Notes: generated from the letters alone by a model not told the origin. 64,000 bases of DNA from Cellvibrio mixtus subsp. mixtus J3-8 (GCF_000766945.1 NZ_KN266207.1:572492-636491); one strand, 5' to 3'. Shown: positions 19,401 through 27,854, counted from the first letter of the stretch. A program made the numbers and translations.

Positions 19401-20407
19401 TAGCCGATGGAGATTATTTAACGGGCGGCGCGGCCAGTGTAAAACCACTGGTGAATGCCGGCCGTTTTTATCCTGATCATTATTTTCTTAATAATGCTGG
19501 CCTGACTCCATCCTGTTCAGCCTTTACCTATATGGATCAGCCTTTTGCAATGAATTATGTTATTCAGGCACGCGGACTTGATAATACTGTGCTGAGTAAT
19601 TATGGAGCAGGGTACCTACCCGCAAACACAAATCTGCCAACGGTCAATTATGTTGCGGAAAACCAGGATGGTGGAGTTGATCTTGGTGGGCGAGTTTATG
19701 ACGGTGCTATAAAAAACTGGAGTAACGGCGTTTTTTCCATGACAAGCCCTGCTGCGGGTTTCAGGCGTTTAACTGTTAGCCCCTATGTAGATGGACCTTA
19801 TCCTTCATTACAGTTGGGTTTAAGAGTTGATGATATATTGGATGGGCGCTTGATAAAAAATCCTGATATGAATGCAACTACAACCGGCATATGTTCCGGA
19901 TCAACTTGCACAGGCAAAATGATTGGCAGTGCTATAAACATGCGTTATGGCCGTTTGCGTTTGGATGATGCATTCGGGCCCGAAACGGCCTATCTACCTG
20001 TAAATTTTTATACAGAACATTGGTTGGGAAATCGTTTCGTGAAAAATACAGACGATAGCTGCACCAAAATTTTACGCAGTGCTATTAATTACAGGGCAGG
20101 TAACATCCTCACTCCCGCAAATCTAACGGTAGCTTTAACAGGTGGAACCACTACGGGAAATTATGGTTCCATGGATGCAACACAGGTCAGCTTTATCAAT
20201 GGTGATGCACGGCAATATTTTTCAGCACCTACAAATGCAGCGCAAGGCGTATTTAATGTTACCGTGGATTTAACCGCGTATCCCTGGCTGCGATTTGATT
20301 GGAATCAAGATAATATTTATTCAGATGTTAGTTTGCCGCCTGCACGCTTTGGTTTCGGTAGCTACCGTGGTCATGACCGTGTAATCTATTGGCGTGAAAT
20401 TTTTTAA
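16487..20407 (+). CDS. mshQ: MshQ, large secreted MSHA protein with two PA14 domains
   Basis: A 1306-residue exported protein closing the operon. A signal peptide occupies about residues 1-32. Residues about 33-280 are Ser/Thr/Asn/Gly-rich with short repeated beta strands (TLSGVTMTSGS style), like a beta-helix. Two PA14 domains follow at about 295-430 and 460-597; each has the ITGxYxNN start, a DDGxRL motif and WNDHS. The C-terminal part, about 620-1306, is the MshQ-type region now called DUF6701, with beta-sandwich segments. PA14 domains often bind glycans, so a tip adhesin role is likely (inference). It is the longest gene of the window. Confidence 0.9.
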   Translation: MRNPLQLFFIKSKAILLLWILAVILIANTVHAATYNLTSGSYPPCNTSWAVSGSTYTCSGNGRVSLASGDIVIANTNVTIFANDGFSLSSNTTIGSASANINLISNYGTITSSGTSSIYGTVNAGSGVVTLINTNVNGALTSSGNVNLTGGSVSGLVTSSSNTITTNGTNLLAGATAQSGMTITGGTIAGNFTMTAYNAITLSGVTMTSGSISGSSIVTIQNGSVLGSSSSAISISSNSGAITVNNSTVYGNLTAPNYSTVNVTNGAQVYGTCTPGSTPANACSGSSASICPSGIASGITGNYYNNTSLTEPATATRSDGPIDFTWGSGAPGPTGVTADTFSVRWSGYVRATTSGTYRFRTVSDDGVRLYLNGNLIINRWNDHSPTTDTSADISLVAGQSYSLVLEYYENAGSATMQLSWQTPGAASYVAIPAGPTPTLGSGLYECMAVIKPPVSSCSTSLAAGITGKYFNNMLASGTVVATRSDGPINFDWGGGAPGPTGVNADNFSVSWDGYLRITQSGVYRFQTNSDDGIRLRVNGDLIIDQWNDHSVTTHTSNAVNLVAGNSYPIKLEFYENGGYAVAQLLWQTPAGGAYTAIPKGSTPVSTAGLYECVTTPASYLLANNSTGITCAAEAVTVTALNAANAAYAPPAGTVVTMSTNPATGVWVGGATYTFTGTESSFTKYLQQTTPAALAIAANSTTATGASSITFADTGLKIALNTALNPIPTQVAAVNGPAIIRAVRTSTTTGACEARIGAGTRTVNMAYTCINPNSCNIATEFFRVSGTSIQGNNNAASSIVYSPVTLTFNASGEAPFTINYTDVGQIRLLGQLSIAASGVDPAITLAGSSDPFIVKPYSLAITDIRNATGTRIIPLAVPANNNVHNTAFVVASEPFSVRVQALNALGSITPNYGKESVPENVAIDIDSIVTPTGGSLGVLNNNAAFSLTSTPGEFLNTTVNWNNVGTIKLSARVADGDYLTGGAASVKPLVNAGRFYPDHYFLNNAGLTPSCSAFTYMDQPFAMNYVIQARGLDNTVLSNYGAGYLPANTNLPTVNYVAENQDGGVDLGGRVYDGAIKNWSNGVFSMTSPAAGFRRLTVSPYVDGPYPSLQLGLRVDDILDGRLIKNPDMNATTTGICSGSTCTGKMIGSAINMRYGRLRLDDAFGPETAYLPVNFYTEHWLGNRFVKNTDDSCTKILRSAINYRAGNILTPANLTVALTGGTTTGNYGSMDATQVSFINGDARQYFSAPTNAAQGVFNVTVDLTAYPWLRFDWNQDNIYSDVSLPPARFGFGSYRGHDRVIYWREIF

Positions 20408-20433
20408 TAGTTACTAACCATGACGATGTATTT

Positions 20434-20850
20434 ATGGAAATGACGATTACTACTCCCAGTTTATTATTCCCGGCGATTTCATTGTTAATGCTGGCCTACA
20501 CAAATCGTTTTGTTGTATTAACCAATGTCATTCGGCAATTAAGCAACCTTGAAGACGCCCATTCAAAAGATGTAGTGGTGCGTCAAATAGATAACTTGCG
20601 TCTGCGTGTGCAAGTAATTCGTAAAATGCAGGCTTATGGTGTGCTTTCATTTGTTTTATGTACCATGTCGATGTTTTCATTGTTATTGACATGGTCTGTA
20701 ACAGGGCAATTTTTATTTGCGGTTAGTTTATTGCTTTTGGTTGTTTCGTTAACATTTTCTTTATATGAAGTTAATATTTCAACAAAGGCAATTAATATCG
20801 AGCTGGAAAAATTTGATGCTAAATTGATAGGTAAAAATAAACAGCACTAG
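20434..20850 (+). CDS. DUF2721 family membrane protein
   Basis: A 138-residue protein with three hydrophobic segments (about residues 8-25, 71-92 and 95-112), separated by a basic amphipathic helix containing LTNVIRQL. This is the DUF2721 pattern; no function is known. It lies 26 bases after mshQ on the same strand, so some operon read-through is possible, although its role need not be linked to the pilus. Its stop codon lies in the loop of a bidirectional terminator. Confidence 0.75.
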   Translation: MEMTITTPSLLFPAISLLMLAYTNRFVVLTNVIRQLSNLEDAHSKDVVVRQIDNLRLRVQVIRKMQAYGVLSFVLCTMSMFSLLLTWSVTGQFLFAVSLLLLVVSLTFSLYEVNISTKAINIELEKFDAKLIGKNKQH

Positions 20851-20863
20851 GCTGTTTATTTTT
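20833..20863. terminator. Bidirectional intrinsic terminator
   Basis: Perfect 13-base arms AAAAATAAACAGC and GCTGTTTATTTTT with a five-base loop. The A- and T-rich ends give a U-tract on both strands. It separates the convergent DUF2721 gene (its stop lies in the loop) and gcvR. Confidence 0.85.
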
Positions 20864-20898
20864 ATCCTTATTGTGTGGAGCTGTTTTGCTCCCGGAAT

Positions 20899-21435
20899 CT
20901 ATGCATAAGATTTTTCGGTTGACGACTCCAGCCGGATATCCACAGCCAGGTCATCGGCAATTTTATCCAGGTAGTCGTACAGTTCATTCATATCTACTGC
21001 TTTGGGTACCTCAATTACGCCAGTGGCTTCAAACAGTGGTTCACCGGACCATGGCATACTGGAGCAGGCAGTTTCCAGCGCTCCCATGTTAATATGTCGG
21101 CCAGCAAAGGCTTGGGCGATTTCGCGCACAATACCCGGGCGATCATTACCAACAACACTAAAGCTGAATTCACGGCATTCAGGCTTGGCGGTACTGACCG
21201 CAGTATCGACAACGATTTTGAATCCTTTGCTATTTAGTTCGTTGAGTGCTGCTTTTAGTTGGTCCTGATGTTCCAGTGCAACAGCGACTTGTAAAATGCC
21301 GGCAAACTTGCCGGCTAATTGCGCCATGCGGCTTTCCAGCCAATTGCCATGGTGTTGGCTGATGGTTTGTGCCAATTGTTCCACCACACCGGGGCGGTCA
21401 TCGCTGAGGACAGTCAATACAAGTTGCGTGTTCAC
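20899..21435 (-). CDS. gcvR: Glycine cleavage system regulator GcvR-like protein
   Basis: A 178-residue protein with two ACT domains: residues about 3-75 (VLTVLSDDRPGVVEQLAQTI) and 90-165 (FSVVGNDRPGIVREIAQAFA). In E. coli GcvR binds glycine and holds GcvA in its repressing state. Pseudomonad and Cellvibrio homologues are annotated the same way, but no gcv genes are nearby, so the function is from the family only. The start is a GTG at 21435 with AAGGAAG upstream. Confidence 0.83.
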   Translation of the reverse strand: MNTQLVLTVLSDDRPGVVEQLAQTISQHHGNWLESRMAQLAGKFAGILQVAVALEHQDQLKAALNELNSKGFKIVVDTAVSTAKPECREFSFSVVGNDRPGIVREIAQAFAGRHINMGALETACSSMPWSGEPLFEATGVIEVPKAVDMNELYDYLDKIADDLAVDIRLESSTEKSYA

Positions 21436-21577
21436 GTTGCTTCCTTATTGTTAAATTGCTGATGTAACGTTTATGAAGTGGGTTATCAAAGATTACTCCG
21501 CTTATATTACCCGAACAAGTCGGAAATACCGGCTTTGTTCGAATCTAATGAAATGCAATCAAAATTGGTAGTGTTAG

Positions 21578-21802
21578 ATGATTATTCCTTATGAACAATT
21601 ATCGAGCGACGCGTTGCAAGGATTGATTGAAGAATTCATTACCCGTGAGGGCACCGATTATGGTGAGGAAGAGCTTTCGCTCGGTGTAAAAGTTGAACAA
21701 ATAAAGCAACAGCTCAGGCGTCGGGAAATTGTCGTGGTTTTTGATACTGCCAGTGAATCGGTCAGTATTTTATCGCGCCGCGATGCCGAGTTGCTTGAAT
21801 AG
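21578..21802 (+). CDS. YheU family protein
   Basis: A 74-residue protein matching the UPF0270/YheU family: MIIPYEQLSSDALQGLIEEF, then FITREGTDYGEEE and KQQLRRREIVVVFD. The function is unknown. The length is typical. It overlaps no other gene and is followed by rlmM 46 bases later. Upstream (21512-21541) is an imperfect inverted repeat. Confidence 0.88.
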   Translation: MIIPYEQLSSDALQGLIEEFITREGTDYGEEELSLGVKVEQIKQQLRRREIVVVFDTASESVSILSRRDAELLE

Positions 21803-21848
21803 CAGTAACTGGTTGAAACCTGCGATAAGCATTAACAAAGAGAAAATT

Positions 21849-22901
21849 GTGAATCATTTATTTTTACATTGTCGACCCGGTTTTGAAAAAGAATGTGCGG
21901 CGGAAATTACTGACCTGGCGGGAGAGCTGGGTATTTATGGATACAGTAAAACCAAGGACAACAGTGCCTATGTGTTATTTATTACCCATGAGCCTGATGG
22001 TGCTGCGCAGCTGTTGAAAATTTTGCGCTTCCGTAAATTTATTTTTACCCGCCAATGGTTTGCCTGTGCGGGAGTGATTGATGGATTACCGGTTAGTGAT
22101 CGCGTAACACCATTGCTGGCTGCTGCAAAAAATTTAGCAGAAGTGCGCGAATTGCTTATTGAAACTGTGGATACCAATGAAGGCAAGGAATTGTCTGGTT
22201 TGAGCAAAAAATTTACTGCACCATTTGAAAAAGCACTGCGTGCAGCATCACTTTTTTCCCAAAAAAGTGGAATGCGTTTGCACCTTGTTTTTATCTCGGG
22301 TACCCAGGCATATTTAGGTGTTAGTCCAATCAATAATTCATCGCCGTGGCCTATGGGTGTTACCCGTTTACGTTTACCAAAAGAAGCGCCCAGCCGTGCA
22401 ACACTGAAATTGGAAGAGGCCTGGCATCATTTTATTGCGGCGGAAGATTGGGATATTCGTTTGGCTGCGAGTATGCGCGCGGTTGACCTCGGTGCTGCGC
22501 CCGGAGGCTGGACCTGGCAATTAGTACAGCGCGGTATGTTTGTAGAGGCTGTTGATAATGGTCCGATGGATAAAAACCTGATGGAAACCGGGCAGGTTCA
22601 GCACATACTCAGCGATGGTTTTTTATTCGAACCCAAAAAACCTGTAGATTGGCTAGTGTGTGACATTGTGGATAAACCTGCGCGTGTAACCAGTATGATT
22701 ATTAAATGGTTCACCAAAAAATATTGCCGCGAAGCTGTGTTTAATTTGAAGTTGCCAATGAAACAACGCTACGCCGAGGTGAAAAAATGTGAAGAACGAA
22801 TTCGCAATGAGTTGGAAAAAGCCGGTTTTCGCGTGGATATCCAGTTCAAACAACTTTATCACGATCGTGAAGAGGTGACTGGCCACTTGCGGGTTTTTTA
22901 A
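21849..22901 (+). CDS. rlmM: RlmM, 23S rRNA 2'-O-ribose C2498 methyltransferase
   Basis: A 350-residue enzyme. An N-terminal THUMP-like domain (about residues 1-170) precedes a Rossmann methyltransferase domain with VDLGAAPGGWTWQL at about residues 210-223 and VDWLVCDIVDKP around 268. A GTG at 21849 gives the conserved N terminus NHLFLHCRPGFEKECAAE; upstream in-frame starts would overlap yheU. The length equals that of the E. coli enzyme. Confidence 0.95.
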   Translation: MNHLFLHCRPGFEKECAAEITDLAGELGIYGYSKTKDNSAYVLFITHEPDGAAQLLKILRFRKFIFTRQWFACAGVIDGLPVSDRVTPLLAAAKNLAEVRELLIETVDTNEGKELSGLSKKFTAPFEKALRAASLFSQKSGMRLHLVFISGTQAYLGVSPINNSSPWPMGVTRLRLPKEAPSRATLKLEEAWHHFIAAEDWDIRLAASMRAVDLGAAPGGWTWQLVQRGMFVEAVDNGPMDKNLMETGQVQHILSDGFLFEPKKPVDWLVCDIVDKPARVTSMIIKWFTKKYCREAVFNLKLPMKQRYAEVKKCEERIRNELEKAGFRVDIQFKQLYHDREEVTGHLRVF

Positions 22902-22925
22902 TTTCCTGACGAGCCATTATCGGAT

Positions 22926-23390
22926 TTAATGATAAGCGGTACGGTCACCGGTATCGGCAGCGGTATGTTGCAAAACCCACTCAGTCAGCGTTACCCAATC
23001 CTCAATCAATGAACGCAACAGCGTCATGTGGCTGGGAGGAAGGTTATGTTGTTTGAGTGCTTCTTCACCTATCGCGGTGAGTACAGCAACAATTTTACCG
23101 ATAGTGTGGGCTTTAAGGGATTTAAGCACATCTTTATTGAGTAACATTTCGCCCGTGTATGCAGATTGGAGATCTTCAAAAGAGACTGCTGTAGTAGAGT
23201 CGATGGTTTGCTTTACTGCGTGGGCTAACAATGGGTGGTTGTTGTGAAGCAGGCGAAATGTAAGCTCCAGCGCCTGGCGACTAAAAAAATCAGAGGGCAT
23301 ATAATCGTTTATCGGTTTCCGGGACATCAAATAATGTTCCTCGGTGGTGAAATCTTCTCCTGACTCTATTTTTTCCATTGATCTAATCAT
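22926..23390 (-). CDS. Uncharacterised 154-residue protein
   Basis: I do not recognise this protein. From the ATG at 23390 it is 154 residues, helical and soluble, with no signal peptide or membrane helix; a small Gly-poor core contains [20 protein letters not shown]. Earlier in-frame starts reach 23450 and would overlap tusA head to head, so 23390 is preferred. Composition is similar to neighbouring genes, so it looks native. It is convergent with rlmM and divergent from tusA. Confidence 0.6.
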   Translation of the reverse strand: MIRSMEKIESGEDFTTEEHYLMSRKPINDYMPSDFFSRQALELTFRLLHNNHPLLAHAVKQTIDSTTAVSFEDLQSAYTGEMLLNKDVLKSLKAHTIGKIVAVLTAIGEEALKQHNLPPSHMTLLRSLIEDWVTLTEWVLQHTAADTGDRTAYH

Positions 23391-23438
23391 AGCAATCGCT
23401 TTGCTATTTGCAGGAATTTTTATAGACGATTTAAAACT

Positions 23439-23675
23439 ATGAATGAACAAATTGATAAAACTTTGGATACTTCTGGCTTGCTTTGCCCGGAGCCGGTAAT
23501 GATGTTACACAGAGCAGTCAAAGAGGTGGCGATTGGAAATTTAATTGAAGTGATTGCAACGGATCCGTCAACACAGCGTGATATTCCCAAGTTCTGTTTA
23601 TTTCTTGGTCATGAATTGGTCGGGCAGAAAAAAACAGAGGCGCAATATTTTTATTACATTCGTAAAAATAAATAG
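23439..23675 (+). CDS. tusA: TusA, sulfur-carrier protein
   Basis: A 78-residue protein with the N-terminal signature [20 protein letters not shown]; Cys16 is the sulfur-carrying residue. It accepts persulfide from IscS and passes it through the Tus relay to MnmA for 2-thiouridine at position 34 of tRNA. Both mnmA and mnmC lie in this window. The length is normal, and it is a single gene with its own terminator. Confidence 0.95.
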   Translation: MNEQIDKTLDTSGLLCPEPVMMLHRAVKEVAIGNLIEVIATDPSTQRDIPKFCLFLGHELVGQKKTEAQYFYYIRKNK

Positions 23676-23690
23676 CGTAATGCTACTTAA

Positions 23691-23724
23691 AAAAAATAAC
23701 GCCGCCAATACGGCGTTATTTTTT
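23691..23724. terminator. Bidirectional intrinsic terminator after tusA
   Basis: Perfect 14-base arms AAAAAATAACGCCG and CGGCGTTATTTTTT with a six-base loop. A and T tracts serve both strands, ending tusA (plus) and the unknown gene at 23747-24451 (minus). Confidence 0.92.
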
Positions 23725-23746
23725 CAAACTGTGAAATTACAATAAA

Positions 23747-24451
23747 TCAGGTTTGCATTCCATCAACCAGCAATGAAATTGCGGCTAACGCTTCAGGATC
23801 TTCAGCTTTAATTTTGTTCGCAATTTGATGCTGGAAAAAATAGCGAAATTGTTCACTGGCTTGAGCTTCGTACAAGGATTCATCACCCGGCAAAACCGGA
23901 GTGCTAATGACCTTGTTGGGGTCGCTGATCATCGCGTATACGCTGCCATCATAATGCAGGCACCAGCTGACAACCTCAACGAGCGACAAACGCTTGTTAT
24001 CAGGAACTGCTAAAACTGCATGGGTACCTATAGTGTCTGGTAGCTCCTGGATAACATCATCACCGCTATCGCATTGCACTTCGTAGTATTCCGCTGCCGT
24101 TTCAAGTTCGATGATCTTGTGCATCGGAGCTTCAAAAAATAACTCATCAATGCCCGGATCATAATAACCTTCCCAATGACCATTGAGCGGATCGCACAAA
24201 TCAGGGCAGGGGACAATATCATTTAGCCAGGGAACCAAACCCACTACTTCGCCATTGGCTCTAAGGCCCCAGCAGAGGATTTTGAGGCTGTAAAGTTTTT
24301 CGGAGCTGGTATCGTTGGAGTAGAGCATTTCCAGCCCGTCCAGTTCAGGAGCAAGGCGGATAAAACGCTCATCGTGCAGGGCTGAATAGGTTTTCCTGGT
24401 GAAGAGATCAACCACATTATCCATGTTGTGGCCAGTGTGCGAGGTCTTCAT
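23747..24451 (-). CDS. Uncharacterised 234-residue acidic protein
   Basis: No family recognised with certainty. It is an acidic cytoplasmic protein without signal or membrane segments. The N-terminal DNVVDLFTRKTYSAL resembles short conserved leaders of gammaproteobacterial hypothetical proteins. The middle is rich in Asp and Pro (VPWLNDIVPCPDLCDPLNG), with Cys residues. The C-terminal helix ends EDPEALAAISLLVDG. The ATG at 24451 is chosen for the strong GGGGGTGG six bases upstream. It is divergent from pdxB with a 211-base gap. Confidence 0.65.
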   Translation of the reverse strand: MKTSHTGHNMDNVVDLFTRKTYSALHDERFIRLAPELDGLEMLYSNDTSSEKLYSLKILCWGLRANGEVVGLVPWLNDIVPCPDLCDPLNGHWEGYYDPGIDELFFEAPMHKIIELETAAEYYEVQCDSGDDVIQELPDTIGTHAVLAVPDNKRLSLVEVVSWCLHYDGSVYAMISDPNKVISTPVLPGDESLYEAQASEQFRYFFQHQIANKIKAEDPEALAAISLLVDGMQT

Positions 24452-24662
24452 AATACCACCCCCTAAAGTGAGGCTGAGCCGGATCAACAAACCGGACGCC
24501 GGACAATGGTTTTAACGTCACCATCACTATATAAAGTATATGCTAAATGTCTAAAGCACAACTGCTATGGGCATTTTTTTTATTCCCTGAGTTTATCGAC
24601 AGTTTATTCTTTCTGTAGTTTTGATCTATAGAGATTATTTTTTTGGATGTAAGCGAGTTTTT

Positions 24663-25802
24663 ATGAAGATAGTTGCGGACGAGAATATACCGCTGGTCAA
24701 TGAGTTTTTCAGTCGCCTGGGTACAGTTACTTGCCTGCCGGGGCGTACCTTGAGCTCCGCTGATGTGCGAGATGCTGACGCATTAATTGTTCGTTCTGTA
24801 ACCAGGGTCAATGAGGCGCTGCTCGCCGGAAGCAACGTGAAATTTGTTGGCACTTGTACGATTGGGGTAGATCATCTCGATCAGGCATATCTTTCTGCTC
24901 AGGGTATTCGCTGGTCAAGCGCCCCCGGGTGTAATGCCAATTCCGTTGTGGAGTTCGTGTATGCAGCGCTAAGTCACCTGGATATTAATTGGTTACCGGT
25001 TAAGTTCGGGATCATTGGTTGCGGTAATGTGGGAGGACTTTTGTATAAGCGCCTGAAGGCCCAGGGAGTTGATGTCCGTTGTTATGACCCGAATTTATCG
25101 CCTGTGCAAAATCCTGACCTTACCACTCTGGAGGAGGTTTTGGCATGTGATGTGATCAGTATGCACACGCCTTTAGTGGTAACCGGCCCATACCCCAGCT
25201 TTCATTTATTAGGCCATAAAGAATTATCACAATTAAAACCCGATGCTGTATTGATCAATGCAGGGCGCGGCGCGGTCATTAATAACCAGGCATTGCTTGA
25301 AATTCTGAATGCTCGCCCGGACCTCCGCGTAGTGCTGGATGTTTGGGAACCCGAACCGGATATTTCGCTGGAATTGCTCGACAAGGTTTTATTGGGGAGT
25401 CCGCATATTGCCGGTTATAGCTATGACGGAAAACTCAACGGAACTGAGATCGTTTATCAAGCTTTGTGTAAGCATATCGATACCCAACCTAAGGCATCGC
25501 TTGCCGCACTTGTTCCTCCGCTGGAAAATAATCAGTTGCGTGTTGATGATGAAAACAGAACGGTTTTTGAAATTGCCCAATCGCTCATTAAACAAGTTTA
25601 TGACATTGTTGCTGACGACGCACGTTTGCGCGAAACCGCGCGAAAAGCATTGGCTGGTGAAATAAAATTCGGTGAAGGGTTTGATAATTTGCGCAAGCAT
25701 TATCCCAAGCGCCGCGAATTCCATAATTACCAGGTGCATTTGGAGTCAGTTAGTGAAGCGGATAAACGCTGGTTACAAATATTAGGTTTTCGTTGTGTTT
25801 AG
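24663..25802 (+). CDS. pdxB: PdxB, erythronate-4-phosphate dehydrogenase
   Basis: A 379-residue NAD-dependent D-2-hydroxyacid dehydrogenase of pyridoxal-phosphate synthesis. Visible motifs are the N-terminal MKIVADENIPLVNEFF, TIGVDHLD, the nucleotide loop FGIIGCGNVGG, the active-site DVWEPEP and SPHIAGYSYDGK. The C-terminal PdxB dimerisation domain follows from about residue 285. The ATG at 24663 gives the conserved start. It overlaps the next gene by eight bases and heads a three-gene operon. Confidence 0.96.
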   Translation: MKIVADENIPLVNEFFSRLGTVTCLPGRTLSSADVRDADALIVRSVTRVNEALLAGSNVKFVGTCTIGVDHLDQAYLSAQGIRWSSAPGCNANSVVEFVYAALSHLDINWLPVKFGIIGCGNVGGLLYKRLKAQGVDVRCYDPNLSPVQNPDLTTLEEVLACDVISMHTPLVVTGPYPSFHLLGHKELSQLKPDAVLINAGRGAVINNQALLEILNARPDLRVVLDVWEPEPDISLELLDKVLLGSPHIAGYSYDGKLNGTEIVYQALCKHIDTQPKASLAALVPPLENNQLRVDDENRTVFEIAQSLIKQVYDIVADDARLRETARKALAGEIKFGEGFDNLRKHYPKRREFHNYQVHLESVSEADKRWLQILGFRCV

Positions 25803-26937
25803 GTTAGGGCTAATTATTAATCCTTATGCAGGGTTGGGCGGAAGTGTTGGTTTAAAAGGTTCTGATGGTGAAGCTATTCGCACAGAAGCGTTAGCGCGTG
25901 GAGCGGAAATACGTGCGCCTCAACGAATGGCTCGGGCATTACAGTTTTTATTGCCGTTTCGCGATCAAATCCAGGTTTTTTGTTTTGCGGGCGATATGGG
26001 TGAAAATTGTGCGCGTGATGCGGGTTTTCATACCAGCATTATTGGTGTGGCGCACCATCAACCAAGCGAAGCGGCAGACACTTGCGCCGCTGCTACTGCA
26101 TTAATGAATGAATCGGTGGATTTAATTTTATTTGCGGGGGGTGATGGAACTGCTCGTTTAATAGCTGATGTTATTGGCACTCGCCAACCTGTACTGGGTG
26201 TCCCATCCGGTGTGAAAATGCATTCCGGTGTTTATGCTATTTCCCCGGAAGCAGCGGGTGAAATTGTTAAGCAATTATTAACGGGGCAATTGGTTAATAT
26301 TGCTGAGCGTGATGTAAAAGATATTGATGAAGATGCGTTCCGCAATGGACAGGTGCGTGCACGTTTTTATGGGACCTTGCTAGTGCCGGAGGATTCACAG
26401 TTTTTACAGCAAGTAAAAAATGCTGGTACAGAGCGTGATGAATTGGCGCAACTGGATGTCGCGCAGGAAATGATTGAGCAGCTTCAGCAGGATACCCTGT
26501 ATCTCGTTGGCCCTGGTTCCACCACCCATTTATTTCTTGCAGAATTGGGTTTGGATGGCAGTTTACTCGGTGTAGATATTTTACTTAACAATGAGTTGAT
26601 TGCAGTGGATGTCAGTGCGCCACAAATTATTTCCCACCTTGAGAAATTTTTGGGGTCGGTAAAAATAATTGTTACTGCCATTGGTGGGCAGGGCCATATT
26701 TTCGGGCGAGGCAACCAGCAATTCACACCGGATATTTTAAAGCGTGTTGGTAAGGAAAATATCATTATTATTGCCGCGCGCGGGAAAATACTTGCGCTTA
26801 ATGGGCGTCCATTACTAGTCGATACCAATGATCTCCAGTTGGATCAATCCTTTAGTGGTTACACTCGCGTTATCACCGGATATAACGAAACTATTATGTA
26901 TCCAGTGGGTTATACCATTACAGGAAAACAATCATGA
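25795..26937 (+). CDS. ATP-NAD kinase family protein (AcoX-like)
   Basis: A 380-residue protein of the COG3199 group. The N terminus FRLGLIINPYAGLGGSVGLKGSDG and the motif FAGGDGTARLIADV (around residue 110) are the NAD-kinase/diacylglycerol-kinase fold signatures. VPSGVKMHSGVYA follows. Family members are called ATP-NAD kinase or AcoX and their substrate is not settled. The GTG at 25795 overlaps pdxB, and the stop overlaps the next gene as ATGA, so all three genes are tightly coupled. Confidence 0.85.
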   Translation: MFRLGLIINPYAGLGGSVGLKGSDGEAIRTEALARGAEIRAPQRMARALQFLLPFRDQIQVFCFAGDMGENCARDAGFHTSIIGVAHHQPSEAADTCAAATALMNESVDLILFAGGDGTARLIADVIGTRQPVLGVPSGVKMHSGVYAISPEAAGEIVKQLLTGQLVNIAERDVKDIDEDAFRNGQVRARFYGTLLVPEDSQFLQQVKNAGTERDELAQLDVAQEMIEQLQQDTLYLVGPGSTTHLFLAELGLDGSLLGVDILLNNELIAVDVSAPQIISHLEKFLGSVKIIVTAIGGQGHIFGRGNQQFTPDILKRVGKENIIIIAARGKILALNGRPLLVDTNDLQLDQSFSGYTRVITGYNETIMYPVGYTITGKQS

Positions 26938-27854
26938 ATGTGGTTTTTGATCGCCTGGAACTTCTTGCAGAAAAGATTCGCACTTGTGAAATAATTGATA
27001 GTTATCGTGTTTTCCATGGCCGTGGACAAGTGTTTCCAGGGCTGGAATTCGTCACTGTCGATTTTTTCCAGCCAGTAATTCTGCTCACATTATTTTCCGA
27101 GCCACCGCACGGTTGGCTGGCCGAGTTACTTATTGGATCGCGTGTTTTATTTGATGAAAAAAAGACCGCTTTGCTTGTGCAGCGTCGGTATATAGCCGGT
27201 GCACCAAGTGAAATTTTGTGGGGATCTTTGCCTGAGCACTGTAGTGCGCGCCGCGGTAAGTTGGAGTTTTCCCTTCACCTCGCACAGCAGCAAAACAGTG
27301 GTTTTTTCCTTGATATGGAGCCAGGGCGGTCATGGGTAGAAAGAAATGCGCCTGGAAAACGTATTCTAAATTTATTTGCTTACACTTGTGCGTTTTCAGT
27401 TGTTGCAGTCGCTGCACAAGCAGAACTTGTAGTTAATGTAGATATGAGTAGCGCTGCATTAAACCTTGGTCGTAGCAACCATCAACGCAATGGCCTTGAG
27501 AAAACCCGCAGTGAATTTCTAGCCGAAAATATCCTTAAATCCTGGGGGCGAATTAAAAAGCGTGGCCCTTTTGATCTGGTGATTATCGATCCGCCGTCTT
27601 ACCAAAAAGGTAGTTTTATTGCAGAAAAGGATTATGCAAAAGTGATCCGTCGTTTGCTCGAATTAATGCCGGGCGGTGGATTAGTGCTTGCTTGTTTGAA
27701 TGCACCGGAATTAAGCGAAGGTTTCTTAATGGAAGCATTCGAAGATAACTGCCCTGCAGCAAAATTTGTTGAGCGCTTGCAACCCCATAGTGATTTTCCC
27801 GATGTACATCCCGGGCAGCAGTTGAAGCTGCTCGTGTATCGGTTGGATGCTTGA
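26934..27854 (+). CDS. Class I SAM-dependent methyltransferase (RlmI/RlmK-like)
   Basis: A 306-residue protein. The N-terminal half is weakly conserved. From about residue 120 it has the methyltransferase core of the YccW/RlmKL C-terminal family: FFLDMEPGRSWVERNAPGKR, then ILNLFAYTCAFSVVA and FDLVIIDPPSYQKG, the DPPS catalytic motif. It probably methylates RNA, but the target base cannot be read from the sequence. Start ATG 26934 is coupled to the preceding gene. It is the last gene before the terminator at 27915. Confidence 0.85.
   Translation: MNVVFDRLELLAEKIRTCEIIDSYRVFHGRGQVFPGLEFVTVDFFQPVILLTLFSEPPHGWLAELLIGSRVLFDEKKTALLVQRRYIAGAPSEILWGSLPEHCSARRGKLEFSLHLAQQQNSGFFLDMEPGRSWVERNAPGKRILNLFAYTCAFSVVAVAAQAELVVNVDMSSAALNLGRSNHQRNGLEKTRSEFLAENILKSWGRIKKRGPFDLVIIDPPSYQKGSFIAEKDYAKVIRRLLELMPGGGLVLACLNAPELSEGFLMEAFEDNCPAAKFVERLQPHSDFPDVHPGQQLKLLVYRLDA

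Noticed and set aside
21512..21541. Operator before yheU
   Set aside because: The inverted repeat is imperfect and not clearly better than chance.
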